Assembly (NCBI GenBank): GCA_030762895.1
Contig: CM061068.1
Span: 152,416,811 to 152,480,810, forward strand
Reading direction: 5' to 3'
Origin: Sophora flavescens
Lineage: Eukaryota; Streptophyta; Magnoliopsida; Fabales; Fabaceae
DNA: 64,000 nt
Shown here: one piece after another, positions 12,267 through 23,790 of the stretch
Position numbering within the stretch: the stretch's first letter is position 1
Layout of the letters: each line of letters begins with the position of its first letter
Notes under the pieces: generated by a model
Databases searched by the model: none
Told to the model about the DNA's origin: nothing
Seen by the model: only the letters and a program-made list of their open reading frames with translations
Made by a program: the position numbers and the translations under genes

Positions 12267-12511
12267 TTAGTAGTTTTTTTAATCCATTGGAATTAGGGCC
12301 TTTAACTCCAAAGTGGGTCTACAGAGTATCTGTACAGGCTTGGCTATGGGATTAATAGCTGTTCGGATGCTTAGTCACAGTTAAGTTCTTCGTTGTTCCT
12401 CAAGGATGTGTTCTGCGGGATTCGAATCGAGATACATTTAGGAGTTATATTAACGAGAATGTAACTTTTACAACAATACTTAATAATTTAATTGAAATGA
12501 AATAGATTACT

Positions 12512-12663
12512 CAAGTAAGAAATAGACAAAAACATCCCTCAAATTAAAAAAAAAAAAAAAAAGTTCATCAAGTTAGTCCAATTCGACAATGTTTTTCAAT
12601 TTGGGGAACATTAAGTAATGAACGTTTTTCAATATAAAGATGTTTTTGTCTATTTCTTAGTGA
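12512..12663. repeat. Small foldback element
   Basis: The outer arms TAAGAAATAGACAAAAACAT and its reverse complement flank about 110 bp that includes a poly(A) run. It looks like a small MITE. No TSD could be fixed. Confidence 0.45.
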
Positions 12664-12924
12664 GAATGACTAACTGTCTACCACCCTATAATTTGAGAGA
12701 CCAAAACGGTGATTTACTCTTTAGTCTTTCCAGCTTCCATGTATATCAAACAAAATGTATGGCCACTGAATAAAAAGAAGATAGTTGTCAATGTAGTGAG
12801 TGGTCTTCACCATTCTATACATAAATCACAAAATTTTCCTGCTGTACAAGTAACATCGTTGTTGACCAAAATGGACCATTTTGCCAGCTAAACTTGACAT
12901 AATGAAAGTTTACCAGAGATAAAA

Positions 12925-15900
12925 CTAAGAAGGCACATTGGTTCTCTGTAGAATCATAAATCTTCTTCTACTAGCACTATCCGCGTGCTCGCCAAGTTTT
13001 GCAAGATGTTCAATCCTCTTTTTCCATAATTCTGAAGAAGCTGACTGATTGGGCTTTTCTTCAGGCTCAACTGGATCATTTTCTGATTCCACAACACTTT
13101 TCTCTGCAGGGTTTTCTTCATCAGAAGCATGGATTATCTGCTTCAATCTCTCTACCACCTGACTCATTGTCGGCCGATCTTTCGCACTCTTACGCAGACA
13201 ATTATCCGCGAGATTCGCTACTTTTCGTGCTCCACTAACGGAATACTGTCCTTTAAGTCGGGGATCCACTATCATGCCAAACCTTTTGCTGTCGGGAGGA
13301 TATTGTTTCACCCACTCCAAAAGTTTCTGCTCCATTTTGGGCTTGTTTCTTTCCAATGAACGCCTTCCAGTAAGGATTTCATATAGCACCACACCATAAC
13401 TCCACACATCACTCTTGGCAGTGAGATGGCCTGTCTCAACATAATCTGGAGCAGCATAACCATGTGTCCCCATTACCTGACATAAAAAGTTTACATAAGC
13501 ACTGCATAATTTTGGTCGTCAAGCATAAATGCATTTAAAATATTAATTTTTTTTGCTTATATATGGGATGTTATATTTAGGGATACGATCAAGAGTTTAA
13601 GGAGGAGAATATATATGTAGCACACATTGGAAGCTTAATCATCAACAATTTACAATCATAGAAGTGCATGACAGTACACTAATGCAGTGTGCAAATGCTA
13701 GTGAATAAATTAAATATAAGGCACACAACACTTACCGCAGTTGAAACATGAGTATCTCCAGCCACTGGCCCCTCCCTAGCAAGTCCGAAATCAGAAAGTT
13801 TTGGCTTAAAATTTTCATCAAGTAATACATTTGAGGATTTAAAATCTCGATATATCACCTATAGCATTAGCATACAAAATGTTATAAGTAGAAGAAAAGT
13901 AAAGCAAGGCATGTAGTAGAAGATATAAGAGCTATCTAACACTTGGGAAAGTAATTGAGTCATAACATAAGCAAGATTTCAACTCTTATAAAAATCCAAG
14001 AATATATCACCACTTAAAGCAAATAGTGATAGGTGTGACACCCTAACTCTGTCTGTTATTAAGATATAACCTACTATGAACCAAGGTAAGTTAGAGATAA
14101 CCTCATGGTTTCTTAATCTTCTTGAATAACTGAATAATTAACCAATTACCGAAGCGGATTTCATGGGTTGTAAGCCAATTTTAACTTACCTTATGTCTTT
14201 AATAAGGATATTTAGTTCTCATGCTAAGCTAGGATGAAAACATTCATAAGTTTAATTTCCTGTGTCTGAATGTGGGCAAAAGCCGAAAAACATGTGACTC
14301 CTACCTTGTGATTAAATCATAATTAATTAGTAGAAAGGGGTGGCAATATTGAAAACTTGACCCCACCGTCATAGAGGCAGTAGTACTATGCCAAGGACCT
14401 TCTGGCCCCAAGCTTAAAAGCAAGGGCATATCACTAACACCTCTTAGTGGGGGAAAGCAGGGATGCTATATAATCATATTGCTTTAACTGGAACCTGGAC
14501 TTCTAATTCTTCATGCAGATAAGCTAACCCTTGTGCTGCTCCAAGTGCTATTTCAAGTCTTGTTTTCCAAGGAAGAGAATCATATGCTTTATCGAAAAGA
14601 TGAGATTCTAAGCTTTTATTTGGCATGTATTCATACACGAGTAGCCTCTGGATCCCTCTTTCCCCATCCGAAGCACAGTATCCAATAAGCTTGACAAGAT
14701 TTGGGTGCTCCACAACACAAAGAAACTGAACTTCAGCTAACCATTGCTTATGACCCTACATGACAAAAGGTCAAATGAAAAAATGGTCAAAAGAATAACC
14801 TAATATCACTACATTCAATAATGTAAAAACAGAGTATCCTGATATCACCATATTCAATGTCAAAAGAGAGCATGAAAAAAGGGGAAAAACTGGGGAGAAG
14901 AGATCTCTACCTGGCAAGTGGGAACTCAGAAAAATGATAGAAGAGATCTTAAATGCACATGAGAACTTCAAATTACATAGGCACAAAATATCTTCCTAAG
15001 GCATTTGAGGCCTTTTCTGCTAGATAAACAGTGGTGTAATTTTAAAGTGATGCAATCTTAAAAGCATACATGAATAGGTTTCAAGTATTTATAGTAGTTT
15101 TTTCAGATCCTTGAGGCATTTATAAAATTTTTGTGGATAAAATTCTTGACACATTTTTAGTTTTTGCTCTTGGAGCTTTATTCTCAAATTACTATACATA
15201 AGGCTATAATACCGGGAAAAATATGATAGAAACCGATGTGGGATTATAGAGAAAATGGGGAAAATCCCCTTGATTACAGAAATATGCAGAACTTCAAGGG
15301 TCTGCAAGTCCCAATGCCCGCCCAAAGGCCCCAATCCTATCCAATTCACAAGATACCATTCTCTGTTAAACACTCCTCTTATTTATAGGCAACATGCCTT
15401 ATTTCTCCAAACCAACTAACTAACTACTTTACTAGCAATATTATCTATCAATTCTCCCTCCCAAAACTTTCACCTTGTCCTCAATAGCAAATGGGCTCAA
15501 AAGAACAATTTTCCTGGATCCCACTGTTTGAAGTTTGTAGGCCCTGTTGTCAAAGTCAGATACAGCTGTCCACCAGGGTACCACTGTTACCCTTCAATTT
15601 CCAAAGAAAAAATCAACGTCCACTGTTTCTCTTCATTTTGGACGATTCAAGTTGGGGCTCATTCTTCAAAGAACTATGAGAAATGGGCCCAATGTTGGGT
15701 GCACTTCGATCACTTGCCAGTGCACTCCGCTCCCATGCTCCTCCACGACTTGGGCCTAGCCCATTAGGTCAATCACTGAACTTCCATAGCAGCATTCCCA
15801 TTTTGCCACTACTCGTATCTCCTCCCTCACGATGGTCGTTCGCAGCAGCAATAGAAGCAAACTTGCTTAATACAACAGCCCTTTCCCGCGCTATACCTCA

Positions 15901-18900
15901 GTGGCTTGGTGGAAAATATCATGTTAGAACCAAAATGATTTTGGCTAAAATAATCTCTTAAGTTTTGATGTTAACAAAAAGATTAAATTTATCTGGCAAA
16001 GTGGTGTCAAAGATGTAACGTGTTTGTTCTAGCTTGCTGATTTGGTATAGTATTGCTAAGATAAGGAAACCTACATTTAGCTTCTTAGTTTTACTAAGAA
16101 ACAGTATCGGGTTTAAGCTCTCAATTGCTAGACGAGCCTTCAAAAACATGGTAAAACTCTAAGTCTATAAGATTATCTCTAGACGAGGTATTAATTTTTG
16201 GCTAAGATGAATAACACTAGACGAGCATCTAAATCTAAGTGTAAGATAAGTAATAGACGAGCCAATTAATAACTCTCAGGAGAATGGCAAGTCCAAAGAC
16301 TTGATTTTAGACGAGAAGTTAACTAGACGCCACGTCTGTAGACGAGCCTACTTTCTTATTGAGCTAAAACTGCACGTCCAAAGACTTGCGCATCCACTGG
16401 TTACGAAAACTGAACCCATCTATTGGAAGTGAACTTATTTCAAATGATTGAATATTTAATACGAAGGAATGTATGTCTCTTTCCCTTGTTGCTTCAATTG
16501 TTTACTCTCTGTTTCTTGAGATTAGAAACATGGTACCATCGAGAACACAAACCTTTGTACTCTGTCACTTATATTACTGTAAAGTTAAACCAAGTACAAA
16601 GAAGGGAAGTCAGAAGGCAACCTTCGGTACAACAGGGAAGTGACAGCTCTACTTTGAGCATTCCTCTGATAACTAAGAGCAGTTCTCCAGGAAGCATATC
16701 AAGCTATCAGTCTCAACAGATCTCAGCATTAAATGCTATCTCTAAACCGACATTTACTCAAGACCGTTGAAGAAAAGATGAAGAAAGTCTATATATAGTA
16801 GACGACCCCAAGAGAAGAGATAACCACACACTATAAAATTTTCTCAGTGCCAAATCTTTGATCAAATTTCATTTGAATATTTTCAATTGTATTCTTCCTG
16901 ATCTTAAACTTTCACATTCTCACATGCAGTGAGTTCATAGATCAAAGTCTTAAATCTCTTTGTTAGAGTTAGAGCCTGAAGAGGCTTGGTAGAGAAAAAA
17001 TACTTGTAGCCTGAAGAAGTGTTGAATACTTGTAATCTATTTGGAGAATGATGGAGAAAACCTTCAGGTAGAAGGGACTGGACGTAGCTCTCGATTGGAA
17101 GAGAGTGAACCAGGATAAATCACTTATTCTAATCTTCTATCCCTATCTTTTACCGTCTTTGTTTATACTAACTATTAAGAAAGATTTAGAGGTCGATGAT
17201 TTAACTATTAGCATGATTCATGATAGAACATTATGGCGTCGTATGATCCATGTAGTCGACCCCACCTAGTGGGATAATGCTTGGTTGTTGTTGTTGTTTA
17301 TACTAACTGTGGGGATTTGGATCTGAGTTTGTTAACTCTTTAAAAAGATTTTCTTGTTTGTGTACTTATCTTGTTTTGCTTGCAAAAAGGTTTAAGAAAA
17401 GGCTTTTTCGAAAAGCTGTTAAGAAACACAATTCAACCCCCCTTCTTGTGTTTCCCTATGTCAACTTCATATCATTCCGACCTTCCAAGATGGATTCGCG
17501 CCTGGCGATGCGGGTGGTGTATGGCCTTACTGGTTAGGGTTTTCCGTGCGCCCCCCATCTCTTGCCCCCATGTTGTCGCCGAGGTATCATCAGCCACCGT
17601 AGGAAGATACCGGCCCGACGGCGACGGCAACGGTAGTGGCCGTGGGCTGACAAATCTTCTCCAAACTTCCATTGTCGCATTTGTTATTGTGTCCTCTGAC
17701 GCCGTTCGAGGATCCTAGTTCTATGGTTTCGTGTCCACACCCTTTGCGACCGCACCCTTTGTCATGGTGGAACATTTATTCACCATCATCTCCTGCTCAG
17801 ATGACTCGCCCTCCCCTGCTACTAGGAAGCTTTGACTCACTGTTGAAAACATAAGTCGATCTGCACGAACTCGTTCTTCCCCTCCAGCAACCTTGACGCC
17901 TTCCCTTTCTCCTTCATTGATTATTTCCCTCTCTGGTTTTGCTTCCACTTTTTCTATTTCTTTTTCATCCCCTAGTTTTGTTTCCTTTTCATCCCTAATT
18001 TTCTGGTTCTTGATCCTCAATTCTTCACCATTGTTATCATTTCTAGGTTCTGCTAGTTCTGTTCTTGGTTATTCATACTCTTCAGTTAGTGGCAGAACGT
18101 CCCTGTACTCAGGTTTAAAACGCCATAATATTGCAATCTGGAATTTCAACCAAGACGCACCAGGATGCTGCAAAGTCCACCATTAACACCATATGAGAGC
18201 TCTTCTCGTCACCGCCTTTATTGCCTCTACCAGCCGTTTCTCCACAGGTGTCCTATGTTTAGCACCCACCAATAAGGATCATCACTCGGTCACTCCCATC
18301 AAACATTGGAATCTCCATTCTGTTTACGTACCACAACTCCAAGATCGAAGCTCTAAAACCAATTGATAGAAACCTGGTATATTATTATAGAGAAATTAGG
18401 GAAAGTCCCTTGATTACAAAACAGTAGCTACAAAACTTCGAGGGTCTGCACCTCCCAATGCCCAAAGGCTCCAATCCTATTCAATTCACAAGATATCATC
18501 CCTCTCAATCTCTCCACTTATTTATAGACAATATGCATCATTTCTCCTAACTATCTCCTAAACTAACTTACTAACTATCTAACTACTTTACTAACAAGGC
18601 CACACATAGGCCTATTAGACCCATATCTAACAAAATTTCATTTTGAACTTAACTCACCTAAAAATAGGCTAAACTAATGGGTGGCTTCTAGGGTGAGGGC
18701 CCAAATAAGTCCCTCACCCCATGAGGGCCCTTAATGACCTAGTATAGAAGTTAAACTGGAGGTATAATACGACGACACATTGAGGGCCTTTGAATAAGCA
18801 GATTCTTAAAGAAGGTAATCAACTCACTTAATGTTCATTATTTTAATCATATCGCAGTCAAATGAAGGGGGCGAAGAACTCTAACTAGTTTTAAATGTTC

Positions 18901-21059
18901 AATGAATAGAACTACGATTCCAAAACCAAAAGTGCCCACGAAGATTCTCTTGCAGAGAGATGTCCAAAGAAGTCTCAATGAGCATTCTGTACTAAAGGCA
19001 CATAACAAGAGCACAAAGAAAGAAATATGTTCTTCAAATTTTGGTTTGATTTAAAAAAGAGCGAGTTGGTCAAGACGAGAGGGGATTGGGAAACAACAAA
19101 AGCTAGAGGCAATAATGGAGGGGATTGGGAAGTAGAACGTAACCAAGGGAATCAAGAGAACAAATCACATCAGGTAGCAAAAAATTACAAATAAAAGGGA
19201 ATTTAGGATCAAAATGGAACAAAAGGGGATCAGGGGAAGTGGGGAACAAATTGAAGCTTGATGGTGAAACATGACAGGGGATATAAGAATCAAAACATTA
19301 GCAGTACATGGGATCGGGGAAACATGACAACAACATGTAAGAATGTTGAGATGTGATAAACGTCATGTGCAGAGCGGCGGTGAGTGGGTGGAAGAACCGC
19401 GGCGAGTGGGTGGAAGAACAAGGAAGGAGAGGAACTGATAACGAATGTTAGGGTGCTTGGTCGGTGTGGGGCCTTTTTTTGCAACCGGTACTAATAGATT
19501 TAGGTGTCAAATCTTAGCCATCCATATAATTTAATAATATATCCAGTGATGTTTTTTAGACCCTCATGGGTGAGGGACGTTCTTGGGCCCTCACCCTAGA
19601 AGCCACCAAACTAATGAGGTGGTATCAATCATTTTTGACACAGCTGAATAACAAAGAGAAAATATTTATCCTCTCCCACTCGCCAATCTCTAAACTTTTG
19701 ATGATCTTAGGGAGAGTGCTTTTTCTTTTTGAAAGCAAAAAAAAAAGACGCATAGACATCACAATATCAATGATCACCGTAGGTTGACACCACAACTACT
19801 GTGAATCATCTGCAGCACACCAAAATTTATTGAAAAAATATGAAAAGACTACAAAAAAACATGGAGGGACTAAAAGTCAAAACCCATGCCAAAAAAAAAA
19901 TAATCATCTAAATCTAAAATTAGGGAGACCCAACCAATTGCAGTTAAAGTCATCCCTAATAAAACTAGGTGGTAAATCCCAACAATTGAAGACTCCACTA
20001 GTAATTCCAAAAGCTTCTAATTTGTCAACACAATGATTTCCCTCCCTATAAATATGAAAAACAAGAAATTGCAACTTTTTCCAAAGGAAAGACAATTTAA
20101 CCACCTATGTCTAAGCTTCCAAGGAACTAAGTCCACTGAGGTAAAAGCCTTCACCACTAGAATAGAAATCATAGGGAGAGTGCATAGCTTATCGAGAGAT
20201 TGATATAACTAATATCAGTTTAGAGCCACGGCTGGATAAAAAACAGTTAACCCTCCTTTGGGAAGCTTTCAATAGAATGGTCCATGAGGTGAAACAGACA
20301 GCAATATTATTGATGTTCATCGTAAAAACTATCTAGAGGTAAAACATTGCCCCAATGGTTAAAAGGCAGATTAAAGATCCAAGGCTAAGAATACTAGTAG
20401 CAAAATGATATGCAATATATTGAGGACAAGCTGCTCTTACACCAAGGGTTCAACTCAACAGCTAACAAATTAGACAGCAAAGATGATAATATCTGCTTAT
20501 TGATTGTTATGTAAAGGTCCTGAGACATAATGCCACTATAAAGCAGATAATAAAAACTCTTCACTATAAAGCAGATAAGTAAAAACTCTAATATCCAAGA
20601 GTTCAATAGCCTGAATAAAACTCATACTCTTCAGATTCTGTTATAAAAAAGAGGAGAAAAATAAAACTCTAACAAATTACTTCACAAGGAAATTGTTGAG
20701 TCTCATACCTGTAATGCATCCTTGTTAAGCCTTTTAATAGCAACTAAAACAGGATCACCATTCCCATCAACAGGCTTGATTGAACCTTTATATACACTCC
20801 CAAATCCACCTTCTCCTATCTTAAGAAGCCTGCTGAAACCATTTGTTGCACGCCTGAGCTCTGTAAAGGAGAAGACCCGCAAATTATGAGCCTTCTCCTC
20901 ATACAGTTCTGATATACCGCGAGGCGAGGCTGATGAGCATGAAGACTTGGTGACTCTTTCAGCCCCTGAAAACTGGGATTTCTGTTGCTCTTTCAGTTCC
21001 GGTGCTGATCTTTGCCTACTGCTCCGGGATTTGTCTTTGAAGTAACAAAAGCACTTCAT
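12925..21059 (-). CDS. PBL19-like: Receptor-like cytoplasmic kinase, PBL19/PCRK-like (RLCK VII), 4 coding exons
   Basis: The coding exons are 21059-20709, 14755-14495, 13858-13736 and 13476-12925, joined at GT-AG sites, all in phase 0, giving 428 codons. The start ATG (21059) opens MKCFCYFKDK, typical of the PBL19/PCRK branch. There is no Gly2 for myristoylation, but Cys3 and Cys5 could be palmitoylated. Kinase landmarks are the Gly loop GEGGFG (82-87), catalytic Lys109 in VAIK, YRDFK with Asp209, DFG (227-229) and GTHGY with AAPDY (254-256). APE is therefore APD here, a conservative change. Members of this family act next to immune receptors and relay pattern-triggered signals; that role is inferred. 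No stop or frameshift was seen, so the gene appears intact despite about 10 kb of span, mostly TE-filled introns. Confidence 0.93.
14030..14460. other. Unassigned insert-like DNA in the intron between coding exons 2 and 3
   Basis: The intron (13859-14494) is large for its position. From TGTGACACCCTAAC (14035) on, the sequence resembles the start of a gypsy LTR, but no matching second end or TSD was found. I leave it unassigned. Confidence 0.25.
15224..18632 (-). mobile_element. Non-autonomous LTR retrotransposon in intron 1
   Basis: Two related LTRs in minus orientation bound it: 5' LTR about 18365-18632 (starting TGTTAGATATGG) and 3' LTR 15224 to about 15452 (ending TTCTATCA). They share, for example, ATCTTGTGAATTG and GCAGACCCT. 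A purine tract (GGGAGGGAGAA) precedes the 3' LTR, and a weak primer site (TTGGTTTTAGAGC) follows the 5' LTR. The flanks AAATA and AAATT are a near-match TSD. The gag start MEIPMFDGSD near 18320 is followed by a frameshift. No protease, reverse transcriptase or integrase is present. Confidence 0.7.
15922..17469. mobile_element. Solo LTR (1.55 kb) inside the intron-1 retroelement
   Basis: It begins TGTTAGAACC, ends CAACTTCA, and is flanked by the perfect 5-bp duplication TATCA (15917-15921 and 17470-17474). No internal region or second LTR is present, as expected after LTR-LTR recombination. The lineage is not certain. An AGACGAG motif recurs in it several times (16130-16345). Confidence 0.75.
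18680..19607. mobile_element. Non-autonomous MULE-type element with perfect 9-bp TSD
   Basis: The inverted ends of about 48 bp begin GGTGGCTTCTAGGGTGAGGG on both sides. The 9-bp duplication AAACTAATG is perfect (18671-18679 and 19608-19616), which is diagnostic for Mutator-like transposition. The 830-bp interior has no transposase. It lies in intron 1 of the kinase gene. Confidence 0.9.
19820..20330 (-). pseudogene. LINE fragment, C-terminal RNase H domain
   Basis: The minus strand at 20104-19904 reads HIYREGNHCVDKLEAFG, then WDLPPSFIRDDF and LGLPNF, the usual C-terminal RNase H end of plant LINE polyproteins. Upstream, VDLVPWKLRHRW near 20130 belongs to the same domain in another frame. Only the 3' end of the element is present and no clear tail was found. 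Confidence 0.65.
20331..20702. other. Rest of intron 1 next to coding exon 1
   Basis: No gene or clear repeat is visible apart from a short direct repeat (CACTATAAAGCAGATAA at 20532 and 20561). Confidence 0.4.
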
Positions 21060-21127
21060 TGCATACAATTCAATGACTCAATATCAGAACAATTAGCTAT
21101 GATTCTAATGTACTGTCTCTGATCAAC
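21060..21127 (-). other. Predicted 5'UTR second exon of the kinase gene
   Basis: Upstream of the ATG, on the minus strand, a good acceptor (ATTACAG then GTTGATC) lies at 21130-21128. A strong donor, CCT then GTGAGT, lies at 23705/23704. Together they suggest a 2.6-kb intron in the 5'UTR that contains the gag-only retroelement and a MITE. Transcript data would decide this. Confidence 0.45.
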
Positions 21128-21252
21128 CTGTAATCAATTCAACAAATCACCATAACAATGCATGTCAAGAATAAATTACCATAATACCGTTACCACATAA
21201 AAAGAAGAAAAGCATGACACCCAAATGCATCTGGAATCCAAGACGTTAAAAG

Positions 21253-23159
21253 TGTTGGTGCAAGAACACAATCTCACACACACTCACAAGGAAACAAAGA
21301 AATCAAAGAGAGAATAGAGAGAAAGAAGGAAATGAAATTCTATATAACACTTTCACACACTATTACACTACTACACGTTTACACTATAGCACTTGCACTT
21401 TATTTATAATAGCTATTAGCCTCTAGCCAACTAACTAATAGCCCACTCTAATCACAACTAATTAACTACCTTTAACAAACTCCTAACAACTAACACTTAT
21501 TTGAATTACATTCCAACACTCCCCCGTAATTCAAATATTCCACTTACACTTTTTTCATTACACTGAATTTGCATTTTTATAATGCACACTTTTTATAAAT
21601 CACTAATACACATGTATCCTCCTCCTGGATCCTGTTGTAATCTTTTGAATAATTGGGCTTCACTCGTTAGGTCAACAAGAAAATAAATTGACCCAAATTT
21701 CATCATAGTGTTGGTCTTGGCCCAATATGTCAAAAATTGAACTCCCAAGGCAGAAATAAATTTCTGCTGCTCCTCCATGACAAGGGCTTGGCCCATTAGG
21801 TCATAAAATAGACCTAATTTTCGAATTACCAACTTTGCCCCTATCATCATCTTCTCCTTCACAATACACAGCAGTAGCCGCCCCACTTCTCCAACACTAC
21901 ACCACGGCGGTTCTGAAGATGTTAGCGGCGGCAGTTTCCTGACCAGACCTCCGAACCTCAACGTCGTTGTCCCCCTCCCCACAAAGGTTCTTCTAGTTCG
22001 GGGTTGCGACGTGCGTATCATCTCCGCCCTTTTCTCAATCACTACTGCACCCTCCATCGTCGCCCGAGCATCTCGGTCTGACGGCTTCGGCTCCAGGGGT
22101 TTGATCGAACCTCCCTTCTTCGCCACGGTTCTAACGATTTGTGGATGCACTCCGAACGTCATCTCTGCCCTGGCCTTTCCGAGCACAAACTGCACTTTAC
22201 TCTCGTTCTTCGCCTCCGGTGGTAGCGACGGCGCGTTCGCCTCGTTCCTCGGAACTTCCCTTTCAGCACTTGCTTGAACCATCTCTGCTACAGCACCATC
22301 CTCTCCCAAAGGCTTCTCATCACCCTCTGTCAAGAAACTTGCGTCCGACAGCTTCATGACGGCACTGCAGTTCTCAGTTGCAAGCGGCTCCTCAGTCTTC
22401 TTTTGGGTTTGCCGGTCTGCCACCATCACTTCTCTTGTCGCCATCGGTCTCAGTCCTTTGCTTTCAGCTGATTCCATCTCCTCTTTCTCCCCTTCCACGA
22501 TCTCACCCTTATCACCATAGTCTTTATTCAAGATCTCCCAAGCATCTCTGGCATTCTTAGTAGAAGCAATCTTTTCAAAATTCACCTCATCCACACATTG
22601 ATGAAGGATGAAGAGAGCCTTGTAATCTCTCTTCTTGGATTGCTTGTAGGAGGTACTATCCTCCAAATCTTGAATGCCTCTCTGAACAATTTCCAGCACT
22701 TCCTGATAGTTGAGAATCACCTTCATCTTCTCAACCCATTGCTCAAAGTTCTTGCCATCTAGTATGGGCAAGCTTGCTGGGAAAGATCCATTTGAACCAG
22801 CCATGGTTCACACTTCTTGATTCTGAATTTACGCATAAGAATCAGCTTTAGACCACCACACACAGGTCCCTGATCTTCTGCTACTGATACCACTGTTGGT
22901 GCAAGAACACAATCTCACACACACTCACAAGGAAACAAAGAAATCAAAGAGAGAATAGAGAGAAAGAAGGAACTGAAATTCTATATAACACTTTCACACA
23001 CTATTACACTTCTACACGTTTACACTATAGCATTTGCACTTTATTTATAATAGCTATTAGCCTCTAACCAACTAACTAATAGCCCACTCTAATCATAACT
23101 AATTAACTACCTTTAACAAACTCCTAACAACTAACACTTATTTGAATTACATTCCAACA
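21253..23159 (-). mobile_element. Two-LTR gag-only retroelement (TR-GAG type) in the 5'UTR intron
   Basis: The LTRs at 21253-21518 and 22894-23159 are each 266 bp and differ at only about 5 bases. The flanking duplication AAAAG is perfect (21248-21252 and 23160-23164). A primer site (TGGTATCAG) lies next to the right LTR and a purine tract (CGGGGGAG) next to the left one. Inside is a single ORF that starts as a copia gag. The element must have relied on enzymes made elsewhere, and the similar LTRs mean a recent insertion. Confidence 0.9.
21593..22804 (-). CDS. Gag-like ORF with unusual C-terminal part (403 aa)
   Basis: Residues 1 to about 115 look like a copia gag (DUF4219/UBN2 type), with LDGKNFEQWVEKMK, ILHQCVDEVNFEKI and NARDAWEIL. 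The domain then stops after EILNKDYGDKGEI, where functional gags continue. The remaining ~290 residues are Glu/Lys/Ala-rich and then basic, with no zinc knuckle or protease. Base composition also changes: roughly 21900-22400 is markedly GC-richer than the rest of the element. Part of the tail (DLMGQALVMEE) is matched in the intron-1 retroelement near 15760. The frame is open over 1.2 kb. The gag half could bind RNA or assemble; the tail has no function I recognise. Confidence 0.65.
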   Translation of the reverse strand: MAGSNGSFPASLPILDGKNFEQWVEKMKVILNYQEVLEIVQRGIQDLEDSTSYKQSKKRDYKALFILHQCVDEVNFEKIASTKNARDAWEILNKDYGDKGEIVEGEKEEMESAESKGLRPMATREVMVADRQTQKKTEEPLATENCSAVMKLSDASFLTEGDEKPLGEDGAVAEMVQASAEREVPRNEANAPSLPPEAKNESKVQFVLGKARAEMTFGVHPQIVRTVAKKGGSIKPLEPKPSDRDARATMEGAVVIEKRAEMIRTSQPRTRRTFVGRGTTTLRFGGLVRKLPPLTSSEPPWCSVGEVGRLLLCIVKEKMMIGAKLVIRKLGLFYDLMGQALVMEEQQKFISALGVQFLTYWAKTNTMMKFGSIYFLVDLTSEAQLFKRLQQDPGGGYMCISDL

Positions 23160-23287
23160 AAAAGAGTATGAAAATTTCTGCAACCTAAATAGCAAGTTGG
23201 AGAGAAAAGCAAGAAGATTATGTAGCAGTGAAAAAACAGATAAGAGTTCACCAATTGGACATGCAAAATGAAAAAAGAGTTTACTAA

Positions 23288-23617
23288 GTGTGTGTTTGGT
23301 TTGGTGGTGAAGATCCTCCAAAGTGCTTCTCCAATGGTCAAATGCAATTTGACTGAAAAAAAATGATGTTTGGCTTCCAAGGTTGTAAATTGTTTCTAGC
23401 CCCAAAATCACTTTCAACCCAAAGCAGGAATTTGTAGCTTCTGGCCCCAAACGTGATTTCTAATCTTAAATTACACTAAGTTTTATATCAAACTTACTTT
23501 TAAAATAAAAAATCCAAACATAAATCACTTCACTTCAAACTCAATTTTATTAAAATCAATTCTACAAAATCAATTCTATCCAAAATCATATTTGTCAAAC
23601 GCTCATCCAAACACACT
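23288..23617. mobile_element. MITE in the 5'UTR intron
   Basis: The ends GTGTGTTTGG and CCAAACACAC are inverted, with about 310 bp between them holding CAATTTGA/TCAAATTG-type internal repeats. TSDs are unclear. It is probably a Tourist or Mutator-type MITE. Confidence 0.5.
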
Positions 23618-23704
23618 ATAAATCACATAAATAAGCCTCAAAAGGTTCAAATTGAACAAAGAACAAAAGGGTTGAAATGGAAGAGTGAATTGAGCAATAC
23701 TCAC

Positions 23705-23790
23705 AGGCGCATAGAAGAAGACAGAGAGACATTCCAGACGCTTAAACCTTGTAGCGCCAAAAGGAGAGTTAAATGGTCCACGTCCCCAGA
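23705..23790 (-). other. Predicted first (non-coding) exon of the kinase gene
   Basis: The stretch is CT-rich on the minus strand, ends in the donor GTGAGTATT, and has no TE signature, as expected for a leader exon. The transcription start is not known; the promoter would lie just above about 23800. Confidence 0.35.

Noticed and set aside
17371..18186. Several overlapping ORFs on both strands in intron 1
   Set aside because: They cross the edge of the solo LTR and the interior of a non-autonomous element, with no domain or codon pattern to support a gene.
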